Below are positions 47,740 through 58,086 of a stretch of DNA of 64,000 nt, one piece after another; positions within the stretch are counted from its first letter, which is position 1, and each line of letters starts with the position of its first letter. Source of the stretch: Elymus sibiricus (Eukaryota; Streptophyta; Magnoliopsida; Poales; Poaceae); the NCBI GenBank assembly GCA_039707655.1, contig CM077675.1:419243162-419307161 (forward strand), read 5' to 3'. The notes beneath the pieces are model-generated. The model had not been told where the DNA came from and ran no database searches. It saw only the letters and a list, made by a program, of their open reading frames with translations. The position numbers were made by a program, and so were the translations under genes.

Positions 47740-49649
47740 TTTTGCCATTGAGCGAGTCCCCCCGAGCACCCGCTATTTATAGCGGAGGAGTCGATGAACC
47801 GCCACGAGAAACACACGTGACACACGTCGTAAAAGGGAGCCAAGACATCAAACATGCACGCGAGCAGACGGTCATTTTAAACCCAGTGACTCGCAAAGCG
47901 TCGGTCGGATTCTGCATCAGTCAAAGTGCAGAATTCGAGGAATTCGCTCTCACAGACAAGTCAATCGGAAGGCTGACAACACACAAAAGACCTTGGCGTG
48001 ACAAATCACCAAGTTTCGTAATGATGACCGTTGACAATTCACCTTCCAGTTGGCTGATTCGTTCAGTCGGCATGAGATGTTGGAATCCTTTCAATTGTCA
48101 GGGGTTAGTCCTGTGTTACCGTGATGATAATCCGAGTGCACATCGTTCGATGAAAACTAAGTGAAGCGACCCTCATCACAGATTCGCTCTGTGTAAGAGC
48201 AAGGAGCGCCCGCTATATCCTAGATGGCATGAGTCGAATTCTCTTCGGGGAACCGAATATTCGGCTGCGCGGACTTGGTTCGAATGAAAGGTGCCTGTTC
48301 CTCATGAAGGATACTGACTGGAGACACTTGATAATATCAAGCCCAGACGCCACTGATCACCACTCGGAATTTGATGATACGCCCACATTCGGACCGCAAG
48401 CCATCCTCTCTCGAAGAGATTAAAAAATGGGTATCACCAAGTCTTCATCTAGATTGCTCGCCCCTGCGCCACCCCAAGGCATGATCGGCTGAGTCCGTCA
48501 AATTTTCTCAGTTGACCATGTGGAGCACCTCGAGCTCGTCAAACAGTCGGGAACCTCACTCATGAGAAACATGTCATATTTTTTTTCTCCAACAAGACCT
48601 CGACTGACTCGGGGGCTATTTTTGGGGTTACAAATACGATGTAGGTCCAAGTACATGACTAACCCAATCAAGTGATCTAGAGAATAATAGGCCAAGGGGC
48701 ATCACCTTCGGCCCATCGGAGTTAAATACCAACATAAAGAACGGCTGGGTGTCTCGTGATCAGACTAAATCTTTATTGTCAGATCCTACACCCCCTAATG
48801 GACAAGACCTTACAGTGGGTCATCATGAAGACATGAGCAGTCAGATCCCCTACACTCGGCTGCGACCTAGGACACCATGCCACCCACAATGTCTTAATGA
48901 CTTCAATTATCCAACGGTGATATATGTAATCTAGTTAAATACCGGAAATTCACTTTGGCTCGTAGGTTTATATGCACCCATTGTCTAAATACACATTTTA
49001 AAATGTAAAAAAAATTGAGAAAAAATCTCGCGTGTAAATACAGACATTATATGTGTGTGCACCAAGTTTCGATAAAAAAGGACATTTTTTGTTGCTTGTG
49101 TAAAAAAGACAAATTTTTATGCTTGAATACAACTATTCACGAGACATATTTTTATCTTTTTTATACATGCCACAAAAAATTTCCTTTTTCACCGAATTTT
49201 TGTGTGCAAACATAGGATGTCCGGATGTATACGCGGGATTTTTTCTTGAATTTTTTAAACATTTTGAAATGTGTTTTTTATACGTATTTCATAATAGGTG
49301 TATATAGACCTAGGAGCCAAAACGCCACTCTCGTTAAATACGAAAGTTATAGCCAGAGAACAGTCGGCCGCACATGAGGCCATGAATAGCATTAACGCCG
49401 GCCCCTTATGGCCCCCTCCCAGCACACTCTATAAAGGCCGGTAGGGGAGCACAAGGCCAAAGGTTGAACATCCAGACATTGTACCTTATGCCAAGAGCTA
49501 ACAACACTATAGGAGTAGGGTGTTACCTCCACTCGAGAGGGCCTGGACCTTTATAAATCCTTATGCGTACTCCCATCTACACTGATCGATAGATACGATT
49601 GTCTCTACATACATACCTTCATGGTGTTGTCGGGATTATATCCACCACA
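47740..49649 (+). mobile_element. Degenerate 3' end of a Gypsy element: internal remnant, polypurine tract and 3' LTR
   Basis: GACTCGGGGGCTA at 48606-48618 matches the polypurine tract that precedes the 3' LTR in many grass Gypsy elements. The LTR would begin at about 48619 (TTTTTGGGGTTACAAAT, probably once TGTTGGGGTTA) and end CCACCACA at 49649. A TCTATAAAGG box lies at about 49429-49438. The LTR is interrupted by the Mutator MITE at 48943. Upstream 47740-48605 has no intact frame. Family not determined. Confidence 0.5.
48943..49332. mobile_element. Mutator-type foldback MITE, 390 bp
   Basis: Perfect 9-bp duplication GTTAAATAC (48934-48942 and 49333-49341). Arms of about 130 bp mirror each other: TTGGCTCGTAGGTTTATATG at the left, TTGGCTCCTAGGTCTATATA in the reverse complement of the right. 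The arms extend through the TCCGGACATCC / ACAGACATTAT region, so nearly the whole element can fold on itself. Confidence 0.85.
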
Positions 49650-49794
49650 AGTTTCGACCAACAAATCACAAATAACTAAAGTGGAAAGTCAAGTAGTATT
49701 GGGTAAATTAAACTGTAGACCATCACCATGCAAAGGTCCAGTTATGCCCAGCAAGACATATTCAATAGGTTCATTACCATGATTTTCTACCATC

Positions 49795-49853
49795 TTAATT
49801 TACCTCATTTCCGGGGTTTTGCCTTAATTTACCTCATTTCCGAGGTTTTGCCT
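49795..49853 (+). repeat. Two-copy 29-bp tandem repeat in a syntaxin intron remnant
   Basis: TTAATTTACCTCATTTCCGG and nine more bases are repeated directly with one substitution (GGGG/GAGG). The second copy runs into the splice acceptor TTGTAG at 49858. Confidence 0.75.
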
Positions 49854-49858
49854 TGTAG

Positions 49859-50211
49859 ATATTACTGGATATAGCAATATTGGTCGAGGCTCAAGGAGAC
49901 ATGATTAACCACATAGAGACACATGTAAGATGACTCCTGAAAACAGCTTGTTCTACATAGACCTAACCGATTTTATAAAGCAAGCTAATGAAATGCTGCT
50001 AACATTTGCACTGTCATGCCATCATGTTTTTCCAAGGTTTCAAATGCTACTGACCACATGCATACAGCAAGGTGTGGGTGCTCTCCACAAGGCAAAGAAG
50101 CTGCAGAAGAACTCGAGAAAGTGTATGTGCTACGCCATCATCCTTCTCCTGATCTCTCTGCTGATAGCGGTTAGCACCGTGATCGGGGTTAAAAAGCCAT
50201 GGAAGAAGTAA
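49859..50211 (+). pseudogene. 3' end of a Qa-SNARE (syntaxin, SYP1-type) gene, frameshifted
   Basis: Two exons remain. Exon a (49859-49924) follows a CCTTGTAG acceptor and codes [20 protein letters not shown]..., the C-terminal half of the SNARE motif; it ends at a GTAAGA donor. Exon b (50037-50211) follows TTTTTCCAAG and begins VSNATDH, then continues in another frame as [21 protein letters not shown] membrane anchor of about 18 hydrophobic residues and the PWKK end follow. The frame change is explained by a 4-bp ATGC insertion at about 50058-50061. The N-terminal Habc domain and the first half of the SNARE motif are absent; the upstream sequence is a Gypsy LTR. In intact syntaxins this region zips with partner SNAREs and anchors the protein for membrane fusion. 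Confidence 0.85.
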
Positions 50212-50500
50212 CTCTTGACTCTTGAGCGCGACCTGAGACCCAAGATCTCCACGGCCTAACACCATACATATATATAGTTCTATGACCGATTCACACTCTT
50301 CTGTGGCTGTACCTATGTTCAACCAGACAAAGCCCAACTATTTTATCGGCTGCTGTTCGTTTGTGTTTGGTGTGCTCCAACTATTTTATCGGGGAAACCG
50401 AAATGTGCATCCTGGTTCCTGAATCCATTTATTGCAGTTTGTGCACCATACTACAAACATGTAAGAATGTTTTGCTGTCTGTTGTTGCTGGATCTGATGC

Positions 50501-50982
50501 TCATTCATCTTGGGGTTGATCGTCGCCGCCTTCGTCGTCGACGACCTCCAGGGGCTTGAAGTGCTTCCCGTCCAGCAGGTACGTGCCGACGGCGAGCCGC
50601 ACGGCCCAGACGTCCTTTGGCTTCCGCGCCATTATCCTGCGCAACGAGTGGATGTCAGGTGTCACAGGCATGACATTTACTGTACTACATTTGAGTGCTT
50701 GTATGTATAGGAGCGTTACCTGCCGACGTCGCCGGGCTTGACGCGGCCGGCGTTCTGCCGGAGCGACGGCACCGACGCGGCGGTCTTGAGCATGGGCGGC
50801 TCCTCGGTGATGACGATCGGCGAGCCGACCTTCAGGTTCGCCTTCGAGGTATCGGGCGTGCCGCGGTTCACGCACCGGACGGCTGTGGCGGCGGAGCATC
50901 GTCGGGCTGGAAATGCTGGGAATCGCGGCGGTGGGGCGTGGTAGGACGACGGATGAACAGCGGCAGCCGCTGGCCGTAGCAT
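50501..50982 (-). CDS. CRR42: CRR42-like chloroplast protein (DUF3148), NDH complex assembly (132 aa, 2 exons)
   Basis: Exon 1 is 50982-50720 (263 nt) and exon 2 is 50636-50501 (136 nt). The intron is 83 nt (GTAACG...GCGCAG) and splits the Arg codon of GDVGR|IMARKPKD. About the first 36 residues, rich in Ala, Pro, Ser and Arg, look like a chloroplast transit peptide. The core (LKVGSPIVITEEPPMLKTA, then RVKPGDVGRIMARKPKDVW and AVGTYLLDGKHFKPLE) matches my memory of the DUF3148 family, whose Arabidopsis member CRR42 is needed for assembly of a stromal subcomplex of the chloroplast NDH complex. An acidic tail (DDEGGDDQPQDE) ends the protein. The length is normal and no defect is visible. It lies tail to tail with the syntaxin remnant. 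Confidence 0.85.
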
Positions 50983-51267
50983 CCTGCCCTGCTGAAACGG
51001 GATAAAGATAAGATAAGAGATTTGTGCTTGGAGAAATGCCTATATGAACTCGGCGGCAGCTGATCCGGGCAGGTGCCCAATTCCAATTGCTCCACGCGGA
51101 GGTGAGGTCCACCGCAGCAGCTACAATTGTTTCGATACAGTGCGTACAAGAGAAATCAGGAGAAAATCGTACTGTAACTGGCAGGTGGGCCAAGTCGGCT
51201 AACAGTTTGATTCCACATGCTGCCTACAACCTCAATCAATCAGAGCCCTCTACTTTAGGAGAGACTA

Positions 51268-51904
51268 GGGCATCTCCAAACCTTCGAACCTCCTGCAAGT
51301 ATATAGACCTAATTGTCCAGTTTGCCGTCTAACGTCGCCCAGCAAAGGCCGCGGACCAGTCTGGTCGTATGTTTTCCCGCAAGCCAGGGGGCTTTGCGGC
51401 AGTCCGGATATCAGCCACGTAGGATTCTGACATCCTTGACCCACCAAAAACACCGCCCCGACCCCGTGTCTTCATCCTTTTCTGTTTCTCTGTATCTGCT
51501 TTCTTTCTCACCGACGCAGCCGCTCTTTCACCCCGACCGCCTGCCAAGCCCTTCTCGAAACTCCGCGACCTCGACCGCTACACCTGACCTCCACGCCCTT
51601 ATCTTCTGTCGCCGGTCCAGAGTTTTCATTCGTCCGCCGTGCAGGTACCATCTGTCCCTACGGGGTTCACCACACCCGGCAAGTGTTTGGTGAAATGATG
51701 GTGTTAATTTTTTTGTTCCTTCTTTGAAGCAATGGATTCAGACATAGAGTACATGTACGAGCATAACTAGTACATGGACTTAAAAAAGAGACGAAAGTAC
51801 GGGACAGGGTTGGATGGACGACTAAGCATCACCGTGTGGATTGTTTCCCACCAGTCCACACACGGATACATTATCTGATGTTGGGGTCAACATTGAAGAT
51901 GCCC
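51268..51904. mobile_element. PIF/Harbinger-type non-autonomous element 1 (637 bp)
   Basis: Left end GGGCATCTCCAAACC; the reverse complement of the right end is GGGCATCTTCAATGTTG. Flanks are CTA (51265-51267) and TTA (51905-51907), a 3-bp duplication with one mismatch. The interior is GC-rich with no recognisable protein. It abuts element 2. Confidence 0.65.
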
Positions 51905-51907
51905 TTA

Positions 51908-53525
51908 GGGCATCTTCAACTGCGTACATAAAAATGAATACACCAATGATTGTGAACACGTTTGGATGTGTCAGCGGACAGCGGGTAGGGGAGATACCAT
52001 CCAACTCGGTGCACCAGGTGTCCACCCCCATGCCTAGTGACGACATAAGATAGAAGTGAAGGAAAGGAAGAATTGGGTTTGCGGTGGGGTCCAAGACTTG
52101 TCCGTAGTGTGCCCGGACTCCCCCGCCATTTTTACGTTCGGTATTAGACTGTGAGATTTCAAACATTTATCTACACCCCGCAGACGTTTGATACAACTAT
52201 ATGCATTACTCTCCCGTTCTAAAATGCGGTGTATATAGATTTTTTGAGAAGTCAAACTTTATAAAGTTTGACCAAGTTTACAGAGAAAACTATTTATATC
52301 AACAATACCAAATATATAAAATATGAACTACATCCTATGATAAATCTAATGATATGTTTGTTATTCTAAATGTAAATATTTTTCTTCACAAACTTGGTCA
52401 AACTTTGTGAAGTTTGACTTTCAACAAAATCTATATGCGCTACATTATGAAACGGAGGGAGTACATATTTGTACCATTCGAAGACCGTATTGAAGCATTT
52501 TTTAAGTTTCGGGATGGTTTTGTTAGAGGTCGGACCCCCAAAATCCTTTCTATACATCTGGACGGACGGCCTGATCAGTAACTGGTCACGAAAATGCGAC
52601 CCATCCGCCCCCCTCAAACCGATCATATACGTCTGGGTTGTCATGCACCCTCAAACCCAATCCATATCCGGGGTGTAAATGGACGTGTCTGCTACATCAG
52701 ACTGACGGGAGGAACATACGTGGAAAGCCTCACATCCACTAGGCGCCTCCGGTTTGGTGTAGTCACATTCATGGCGCCGGCCCGACGCGTCACCCGAGGG
52801 GCTAAATCCAGGTATACAAGTCGGACGACGAGGAAACCATAGCACCATCCTCATTCCCCTCCTCTTCCTCCTATTCGCCATCGCCCCTCTACTACTTCCA
52901 ATTCGAGCTCGCCCTCGTCCACCATGGTCCTACAGAAGATCACATAATACAAGATGCTCACGCCTGAACGTCGAGCGGAGATCCAAGCCGAGATGTGCGC
53001 CACAGAGGAGGGACGCCACACTATCGAGCTTGCGGCAATGGGGGTGGGGGGAGGAGAATTTGCTGGAAGCAAACTATGGACGACCACCGCCGAGCACGCT
53101 CGAACGCCGCCATGACCATTGTCATTGGTGTTGATCCGTACGATGACACAACAACACTCGGAGAGCAACCCTCTGACCGATGCCACAACAAGCACCAAGC
53201 AGGAAGGGCACAACGCGAAGGCATCCGTCGCGGACCAAGTCAACCCCTTGTAGGTGAGCACCACCGGCCATGGTCCACCACCACAGCCGCGGTAATGTAC
53301 CGAAGCCACTCCCCGGGCCGCCGGTCACCGGATCTCGTACCTGCCACCAGACCCGGCCCGCGCTCGCCACCCAAGGCCGCCTAGAGGACCGGCCGATCCG
53401 TCTAGGACACCCGCACCGCCCCCACACAAGCCCCGCGAGAACCAGCATCTAGGAGGCACGCCACTGCCTCTGTCTGTCTGCGGACATATAACATGTCAAT
53501 TTGACCAGTTCGACTGTGGATGCTC
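51908..53525. mobile_element. PIF/Harbinger-type non-autonomous element 2 (1.6 kb)
   Basis: Left end GGGCATCTTCAACTG; the reverse complement of the right end is GAGCATCCACAGTCG. Perfect TTA on both sides (51905-51907 and 53526-53528). It contains a Stowaway MITE (52209-52461). The right half is GC-rich with long overlapping frames on both strands and no transposase motif that I could see. Confidence 0.7.
52209..52461. mobile_element. Stowaway (Mariner) MITE, 253 bp
   Basis: Left CTCTCCCGTTCTAAAATG; right end reads CATTATGAAACGGAGGGAG. TA at both flanks (52207-52208 and 52462-52463). Internal AAACTTTATAAAGTTTGACC and GTCAAACTTTGTGAAGTTTG add to the foldback. Confidence 0.85.
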
Positions 53526-53528
53526 TTA

Positions 53529-54250
53529 GGCGCCAGCAAGTTCGAGAAAACGAATGTTTATTTTTCTCTCTCAATTGGAGGCATATACTTAGGACATTTC
53601 ACAATTCGAATTAGGTCTAGGTCGGCAGGTCGGCAGCGCGCATATGGTCCCGAGCTGCATCTGTGGCAGTAGGTGGTAGTGCGCAACTGTGCAAAAGGTA
53701 TGTCCCGTTCTACATGGCCACCGGGGTGTGACAGGAATCATTTCGGTGGCTTTGTGATACAAGGATTCGGAAAGGTGGTGTGATGCTTTTTGTTCCCGTT
53801 TATAAAGGAGTAGTATCTCGGAGTACCATGGCTTTTGTCTATGTTTTCTTTTTAATCTATCAGTAGCAATAAATTGACTGTGCGGTCTAAATTCGGGTCG
53901 GTCGCAGGCAGCCCGTCAGATCTGGCCATCTTTAGCCGTCAGATCCCCTCTCTTGTCCCTAACCTTCCAACAACGCAGGCGAGTCAACACACAGCGTGTG
54001 CTCCCCCTCTCCTGTCGAGCAGCCCTTCTCCCGTCGTCGTCTCTTGTCGGTCGGTCGCCGCCTTGCCGAAGCTTGCCGTCGGTCGCCGCCTCGCCGCCAG
54101 TCGCCAGCTCCACACATGTAACATCGTGCACCCCGTGGTTTGTAGCTCTGGTGGCGACAATTGCAGCTTCGATGGCGAGGGCCACAGCTCGTCGGCGTGC
54201 TCGTCACCGCTCACGCCTGATGCCATAGCTCGTCGTCACATGTCACTGTC
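53529..54250. other. No recognisable gene
   Basis: 53529-53860 is plain spacer with a TATAAAGGAG word at 53800. 53870-54250 is GC-rich with overlapping frames on both strands and GTCGCCGCC words. No protein family recognised. Confidence 0.35.
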
Positions 54251-54279
54251 GTAACATCTCGGTCACCTGTTGCATTGAA

Positions 54280-54970
54280 AACGAGCGCCCGTTCCAGCAA
54301 AGTTGAGCAACGGTTCCAACAAAAATCATCTTCGCCGCTGAGCCGCGATGCCGGTTACAGCTTGTACTGTCGCCGGTTGTAGAAATTCGAAAGAACTGGT
54401 TGTAGAACGACGTGACACCGATTGTACCAAAAATTCCTGACGCTAGCTTGTGCAATGTAGCAAAAATGCAAACACCGGTTGTAGCAAATTTGGACACTAG
54501 TTGTAGCAAATTTGGACATCGGTTGTAGCAAAAATCGATGATGACCGTGGTGACCATGCAGCTCCACCGGATCGTCATTGCAGCTCCGCTGGACTGCGGT
54601 TCCAGCTTTTGTGCCCATGGTTGCAGCTCACCCTTGACTGGTTGCAGCAAAATCATCTTGTCATTGTCGTCGGTCTCAGCTCCGGCATGATGGATGTAGC
54701 AAAAAACAAATCTGCCGGTGGTAGCAAAATCGGAGGACGGTTGCAACAAATCTTCTTGTTGCCGCGTCGGCCTCATCTCCGACACGACGGATGTAGCAAA
54801 ATCCCCGCCGGTAGTAGCAAAATCCAAGGGCGGTTGCAACAACAAAAAAGCCGACGCCGCAGTGGGTCACAGCTCCGTCGTGATGGATGTAGCAAAATCC
54901 GTTGTCACCAGTAGCAAAATTCAACGACGGGTTCAGTTTATGTCTCAGCTGGTTGTAGCTTCCAAGGGGC
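54280..54970. repeat. Dispersed GGTTG(T/C)AGCAAA motif array
   Basis: The word GGTTG(T/C)AGCAAA(A/T) and close variants (GGATGTAGCAAAA, GGTTGCAGCTC) recur about every 20-60 bp, at least 15 times, e.g. near 54475, 54497, 54521, 54640, 54685, 54715, 54790, 54810 and 54885. Sequence between motifs differs, so it is not a simple tandem repeat. On the minus strand it makes a long but meaningless FATTG/NRC-like reading frame. Element type unknown. Confidence 0.6.
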
Positions 54971-55162
54971 GAAGGTTTCACTTCGTCGGAGTGAAGCTAG
55001 ACGAATGGACGAAGTAGGTTCCATGGCGGTGCAGCGGCAGTAGCTCGCCGCCCCGGCCGCCCACTCTCGTCGCCCCAGCTACCCCCGGCCGCCTGCGCGC
55101 GGCTCGCCGCTGCGACGAAAGAAAGTGGGTCGCGTCAGGTCCCACATGCCAGTGCGCCGGCG

Positions 55163-55377
55163 TGCCAGTGCCTCGCGCGACGAAGCGACCGGCCAAAATG
55201 TTCGGCCGGCGTGCCAGTGCCTCGCGTGACGAAGCGACCGGCCAACATGTTCGGCCGGCGTGCCAATGCCTCGCGCGATGAAGCGACCGGCCGAATTCGT
55301 CGCGCCCGGACGAAAGGTTCGGCCGGCGTGCCAGTGCCTCGCGTGACGAAGCGACCGGCCGAAAGGTTCAGCCGGTG
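55163..55377. repeat. GC-rich tandem repeat, four units of 49 bp (one with a 19-bp insert)
   Basis: Units start at 55163, 55212, 55261 and 55329 with TGCCA(G/A)TGCCTCGCG and contain GACGAAGCGACCGGCC. Unit 3 carries a 19-bp insertion (AATTCGTCGCGCCCGGACG). The sequence is CpG-dense, and CGGCCGG words are palindromic. Confidence 0.85.
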
Positions 55378-56320
55378 TGTAGGGTTTTCCTTCTCGAAAG
55401 GGAGAGAAAAACCTCAGTCAGGCCTCTACATACAGTCATTATATTACCGCAACATTTTCAATATTCAATATAAGCAAACAGGGGCCAAAAAATCACAAGG
55501 GCTAAGCAACCGCCTCCCAATCGGGAGCAAATATAAGATACAAATGAGACTCATGTTTCTACAATCTTATTACTGAACCCCCATCCAAAATGGTTGAACA
55601 TAGCCTTAGGCGACCATCTCCCAAAGCCGTGCCCTTCCGCGCCTCTGCAAGCTAAAGGACCATGGAAGTTTGCGGTGACTCGATATATTACCTGCGAATA
55701 TTTTGAAACTTCCGTTAGATCAAAAAACAGAATCATTTCGGGCAGTTTCATATTCCCATATTACAGGTCATACTGATTGTGCTTTTGAGGTTAGGATGAA
55801 GAACCCACCAACCAATATCCGAACATATTCTTCATAGTCGTGGGTGGTGGCAAAATAACAGAGCATTGTAGCAAAAGGGGAATTCACTTCTTGAGCTCTT
55901 TGATTTGAGGATCCAAAATGGTTGAGCATCCTTAATCTAGCTTTTCTAGATGCAGAACTAATTCTGGTTGCAATGGAGTTCTTCGTGGCATCCTTAATCC
56001 TAACTTTGTTTAAGCGGCAATATTCTATTCGATTATCATCTTTTGAGGTTTGTGCAATCCCACCGATTTCTTGACCACCATGACAGCAGAATCAATTCTT
56101 GTTTTCTTCATTTTCTAGTACAATTAACTTCAATCGTTGGAGAAGACAATGTACTAAAAACCATGAGCAATTTTGTCACTCTACTTTACATGCTTCTTTT
56201 GATTACTGACTCCGTATCTAGTACCAATAGCAGATCTGACGAAACGAAAAGAACAATAAACAATGGCCGTAGAATTTACCTTTTGTACCGTATGACCTCC
56301 CAAAGTACTCCAGGATCTCC
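55378..56320. other. 3' flank of IPK2, no other feature
   Basis: Mixed sequence without a supported gene or bounded repeat. The end near 56200-56320 probably contains the IPK2 3' UTR. Confidence 0.4.
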
Positions 56321-57181
56321 TCAAGACTGAACCGGAGGCGCCTTGCCAGAGACAATGTCGTCTATGAACTTGATGAGGGAGCAGAGGCCGCCCAAGAAGT
56401 TGTGGTCGATCACCCCCTCGCTCTCCACCACGTGCGCGAAGTCCACCAGCTTCACCCTCGGCGCGCCCCCGCCGCCGGGCGCGGTCACCGCGTTGGCGTC
56501 GTAGCTCAGCAGCACCGACGCCGAGTAGAAGTGGAAGAGCGTCTGCACCTCGAACCACGCCTTGAGCTCGCGCAGCTGCGCCAGGACCCCGCCCTCGCCC
56601 CCGTACACGGCCGCGGCGAGCGCGCAGTCCTCGCCGTCGCCGCCGACGGACGAGACGTAGCGGCGGAGCATGCGGCGCACGCCGGGGATGTCCGTGCCCT
56701 TGAGCTCGGACCTGTCGGGGCGCCAGACGGCGCCGCCGGCGTCGGAGACCATGACCCCCGAGACGCGGAAGCCGAGGAGCACGCTGGTGGAGCCGCGGTC
56801 CTTGGCGAGGCACTTGGCGACGTAGGGCTCCGGCGCGCGCGGGGGCCACGTGCAGGCGCCGATCTTGATGTCGGTGACGGAGGGCGCGGCGAGGCCGTCG
56901 AGGAGGTCGTCGAGGACGAGGTGCGGGTGGGACTCGCCGGGGGAGGCCGCGGTGGGGAGGAGGCGGGTGCCGTGGAAGCGCGGGAAGAAGGTGTCCCGGA
57001 TGCGGGGCGGCACGGCCGGGTGCGCGGAGAAGGCCGTGTAGAAGGCCAGCTCCTGCTCGCCGCGGTCCAGGGCCTGCAGCGGCTTGTAAAAGAGGCCGGC
57101 GCCGTCGACGAGCGGCCCCAGCTTGTCGGCCGCCGCGCGGTGGCCGGCGACCTGGTGCTCCGGCGCGCGGAGATCGGACAT
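56321..57181 (-). CDS. IPK2: Inositol polyphosphate multikinase, IPK2/IPMK (286 aa, intronless)
   Basis: Kinase that adds phosphates to the 3 and 6 positions of inositol trisphosphate on the way to inositol pentakis- and hexakisphosphate; plant members are found mainly in the nucleus. The signature PxxxDxKxG is PSVTDIKIG at residues 100-108. An S-x-LL element (SASVLLSYD) and the metal-binding (V/I)DF (KLVDFAHV) follow in the C-terminal half. The length and lack of introns match the Arabidopsis IPK2 proteins. Two in-frame ATGs exist. I chose 57181 (MSDLRAPEHQVAGHRA), the conserved N-terminus; the upstream one (57280) would add a Pro/Ser-rich 33-residue extension, and a TATAT-type box at about 57259-57266 (CTTTATATCC on the minus strand) lies between them. 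The codons are strongly GC-rich, as in many grass genes. No defect seen. Confidence 0.93.
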   Translation of the reverse strand: MSDLRAPEHQVAGHRAAADKLGPLVDGAGLFYKPLQALDRGEQELAFYTAFSAHPAVPPRIRDTFFPRFHGTRLLPTAASPGESHPHLVLDDLLDGLAAPSVTDIKIGACTWPPRAPEPYVAKCLAKDRGSTSVLLGFRVSGVMVSDAGGAVWRPDRSELKGTDIPGVRRMLRRYVSSVGGDGEDCALAAAVYGGEGGVLAQLRELKAWFEVQTLFHFYSASVLLSYDANAVTAPGGGGAPRVKLVDFAHVVESEGVIDHNFLGGLCSLIKFIDDIVSGKAPPVQS

Positions 57182-57299
57182 GATGGCGATGGTGCGGGGC
57201 GGGGCGGGGCGGCGGTGGGTTGGTTGGTTGGGGGAGGGGGAGGAGGCCGCCACGGGGGATATAAAGGGCGTCGCTGGCAATCTTTTTCTCCTTGTTGAG

Positions 57300-57891
57300 C
57301 GATTTGTTTTGTCTATTTTCCTCTGTCTCTACGCTGCGGGTTGACTTATTCCTGGCACGGCGGGTGCGGCGCCAAGCCAACATCCGCAATAAATCCTGGC
57401 GCATCGGCGGCGGTCGACATGCAGAACCGGATCCTGCATCGCCCGTCGACATGGGCAGCTCGCTTCGTCCTCCTCTCCTCCCTGGCTGCAGATTCACGTT
57501 GGAAAGAGAGGCGAACCATGGTGCACGTGTACGCGTCGTTTGTATCACGATAGATCACCGTGTGGCCATGTGCACGTAGACCTCGATCGCTAGACAGGAT
57601 GGCCGTGCATCTCGCTGTAAATCTGACGTCGGATTTTTAGAGGTCCGGCATGAACGCTTTACCTGTCGTCCGTTGTCCCTGGAACACGGATCTTGATGCG
57701 TTTTATGTTGCCACGTCATAGAACCAGGGCGTTTGCAGAGAAATCTGCTCCAAGCGAACGTGTGCAGCTGGACGGCGAAGCAGTAGTGCGCTCGATGGCG
57801 CGGTGTGCGTTGCTCAAGCGCGGCGGACGGCGAGCGAAACACGGGGGCGGCGCCTCCCGGCACGACACAACGGCACATCCTCCACCTGCTC
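57300..57891. other. Upstream region of IPK2, no other gene
   Basis: GC-rich sequence with short overlapping frames on both strands and no recognisable family; it presumably includes the IPK2 promoter. Confidence 0.4.
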
Positions 57892-57899
57892 TACTGAAA

Positions 57900-58086
57900 C
57901 AGTGGCGGATGTAGATTCTGACCACACGGGGTGCCATTCTTGACATTTACAATATAAATGCTATTTACTTAGTATTTTATAATACTTATAATACATCTAG
58001 CAACATGCTAACTCTACTAGGTAAAAAAATGCACTTTTGGAGGGGGTGTCAAGGCAGCCGCGGCACCCCTACTGGATCCTCCCCTG
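57900..58086. mobile_element. hAT-type MITE, about 187 bp, degraded
   Basis: Left end CAGTGGCGGATGTAG; the reverse complement of the right end is CAGGGGAGGATCCAG. Same family style as the MITEs at 23193 and 42003. The 8-bp duplication is not clear (TACTGAAA at the left, AAATTGAA at the right), so the copy is older or its right border is misplaced. Confidence 0.6.

Noticed and set aside
49930..50211. Stand-alone 93-residue membrane protein
   Set aside because: The first half is intron-derived; only the end matches a syntaxin anchor, so it is part of a pseudogene.
50501..51193. 230-residue minus-strand frame across the CRR42 locus
   Set aside because: It runs through the intron in the wrong phase for exon 1; the spliced two-exon model keeps the DUF3148 core.
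54243..54845. A 200-residue minus-strand frame with FATTG and CNR repeats
   Set aside because: It follows from the GGTTGTAGCAAA motif array; no domain, start context or codon bias supports a protein.
56402..57298. A 298-residue plus-strand frame over IPK2, and a 455-residue minus-strand frame in a second phase
   Set aside because: Both are composition shadows (Arg/Ala/Gly- or Pro/Arg-rich) of the real IPK2 frame, which holds the kinase motifs.
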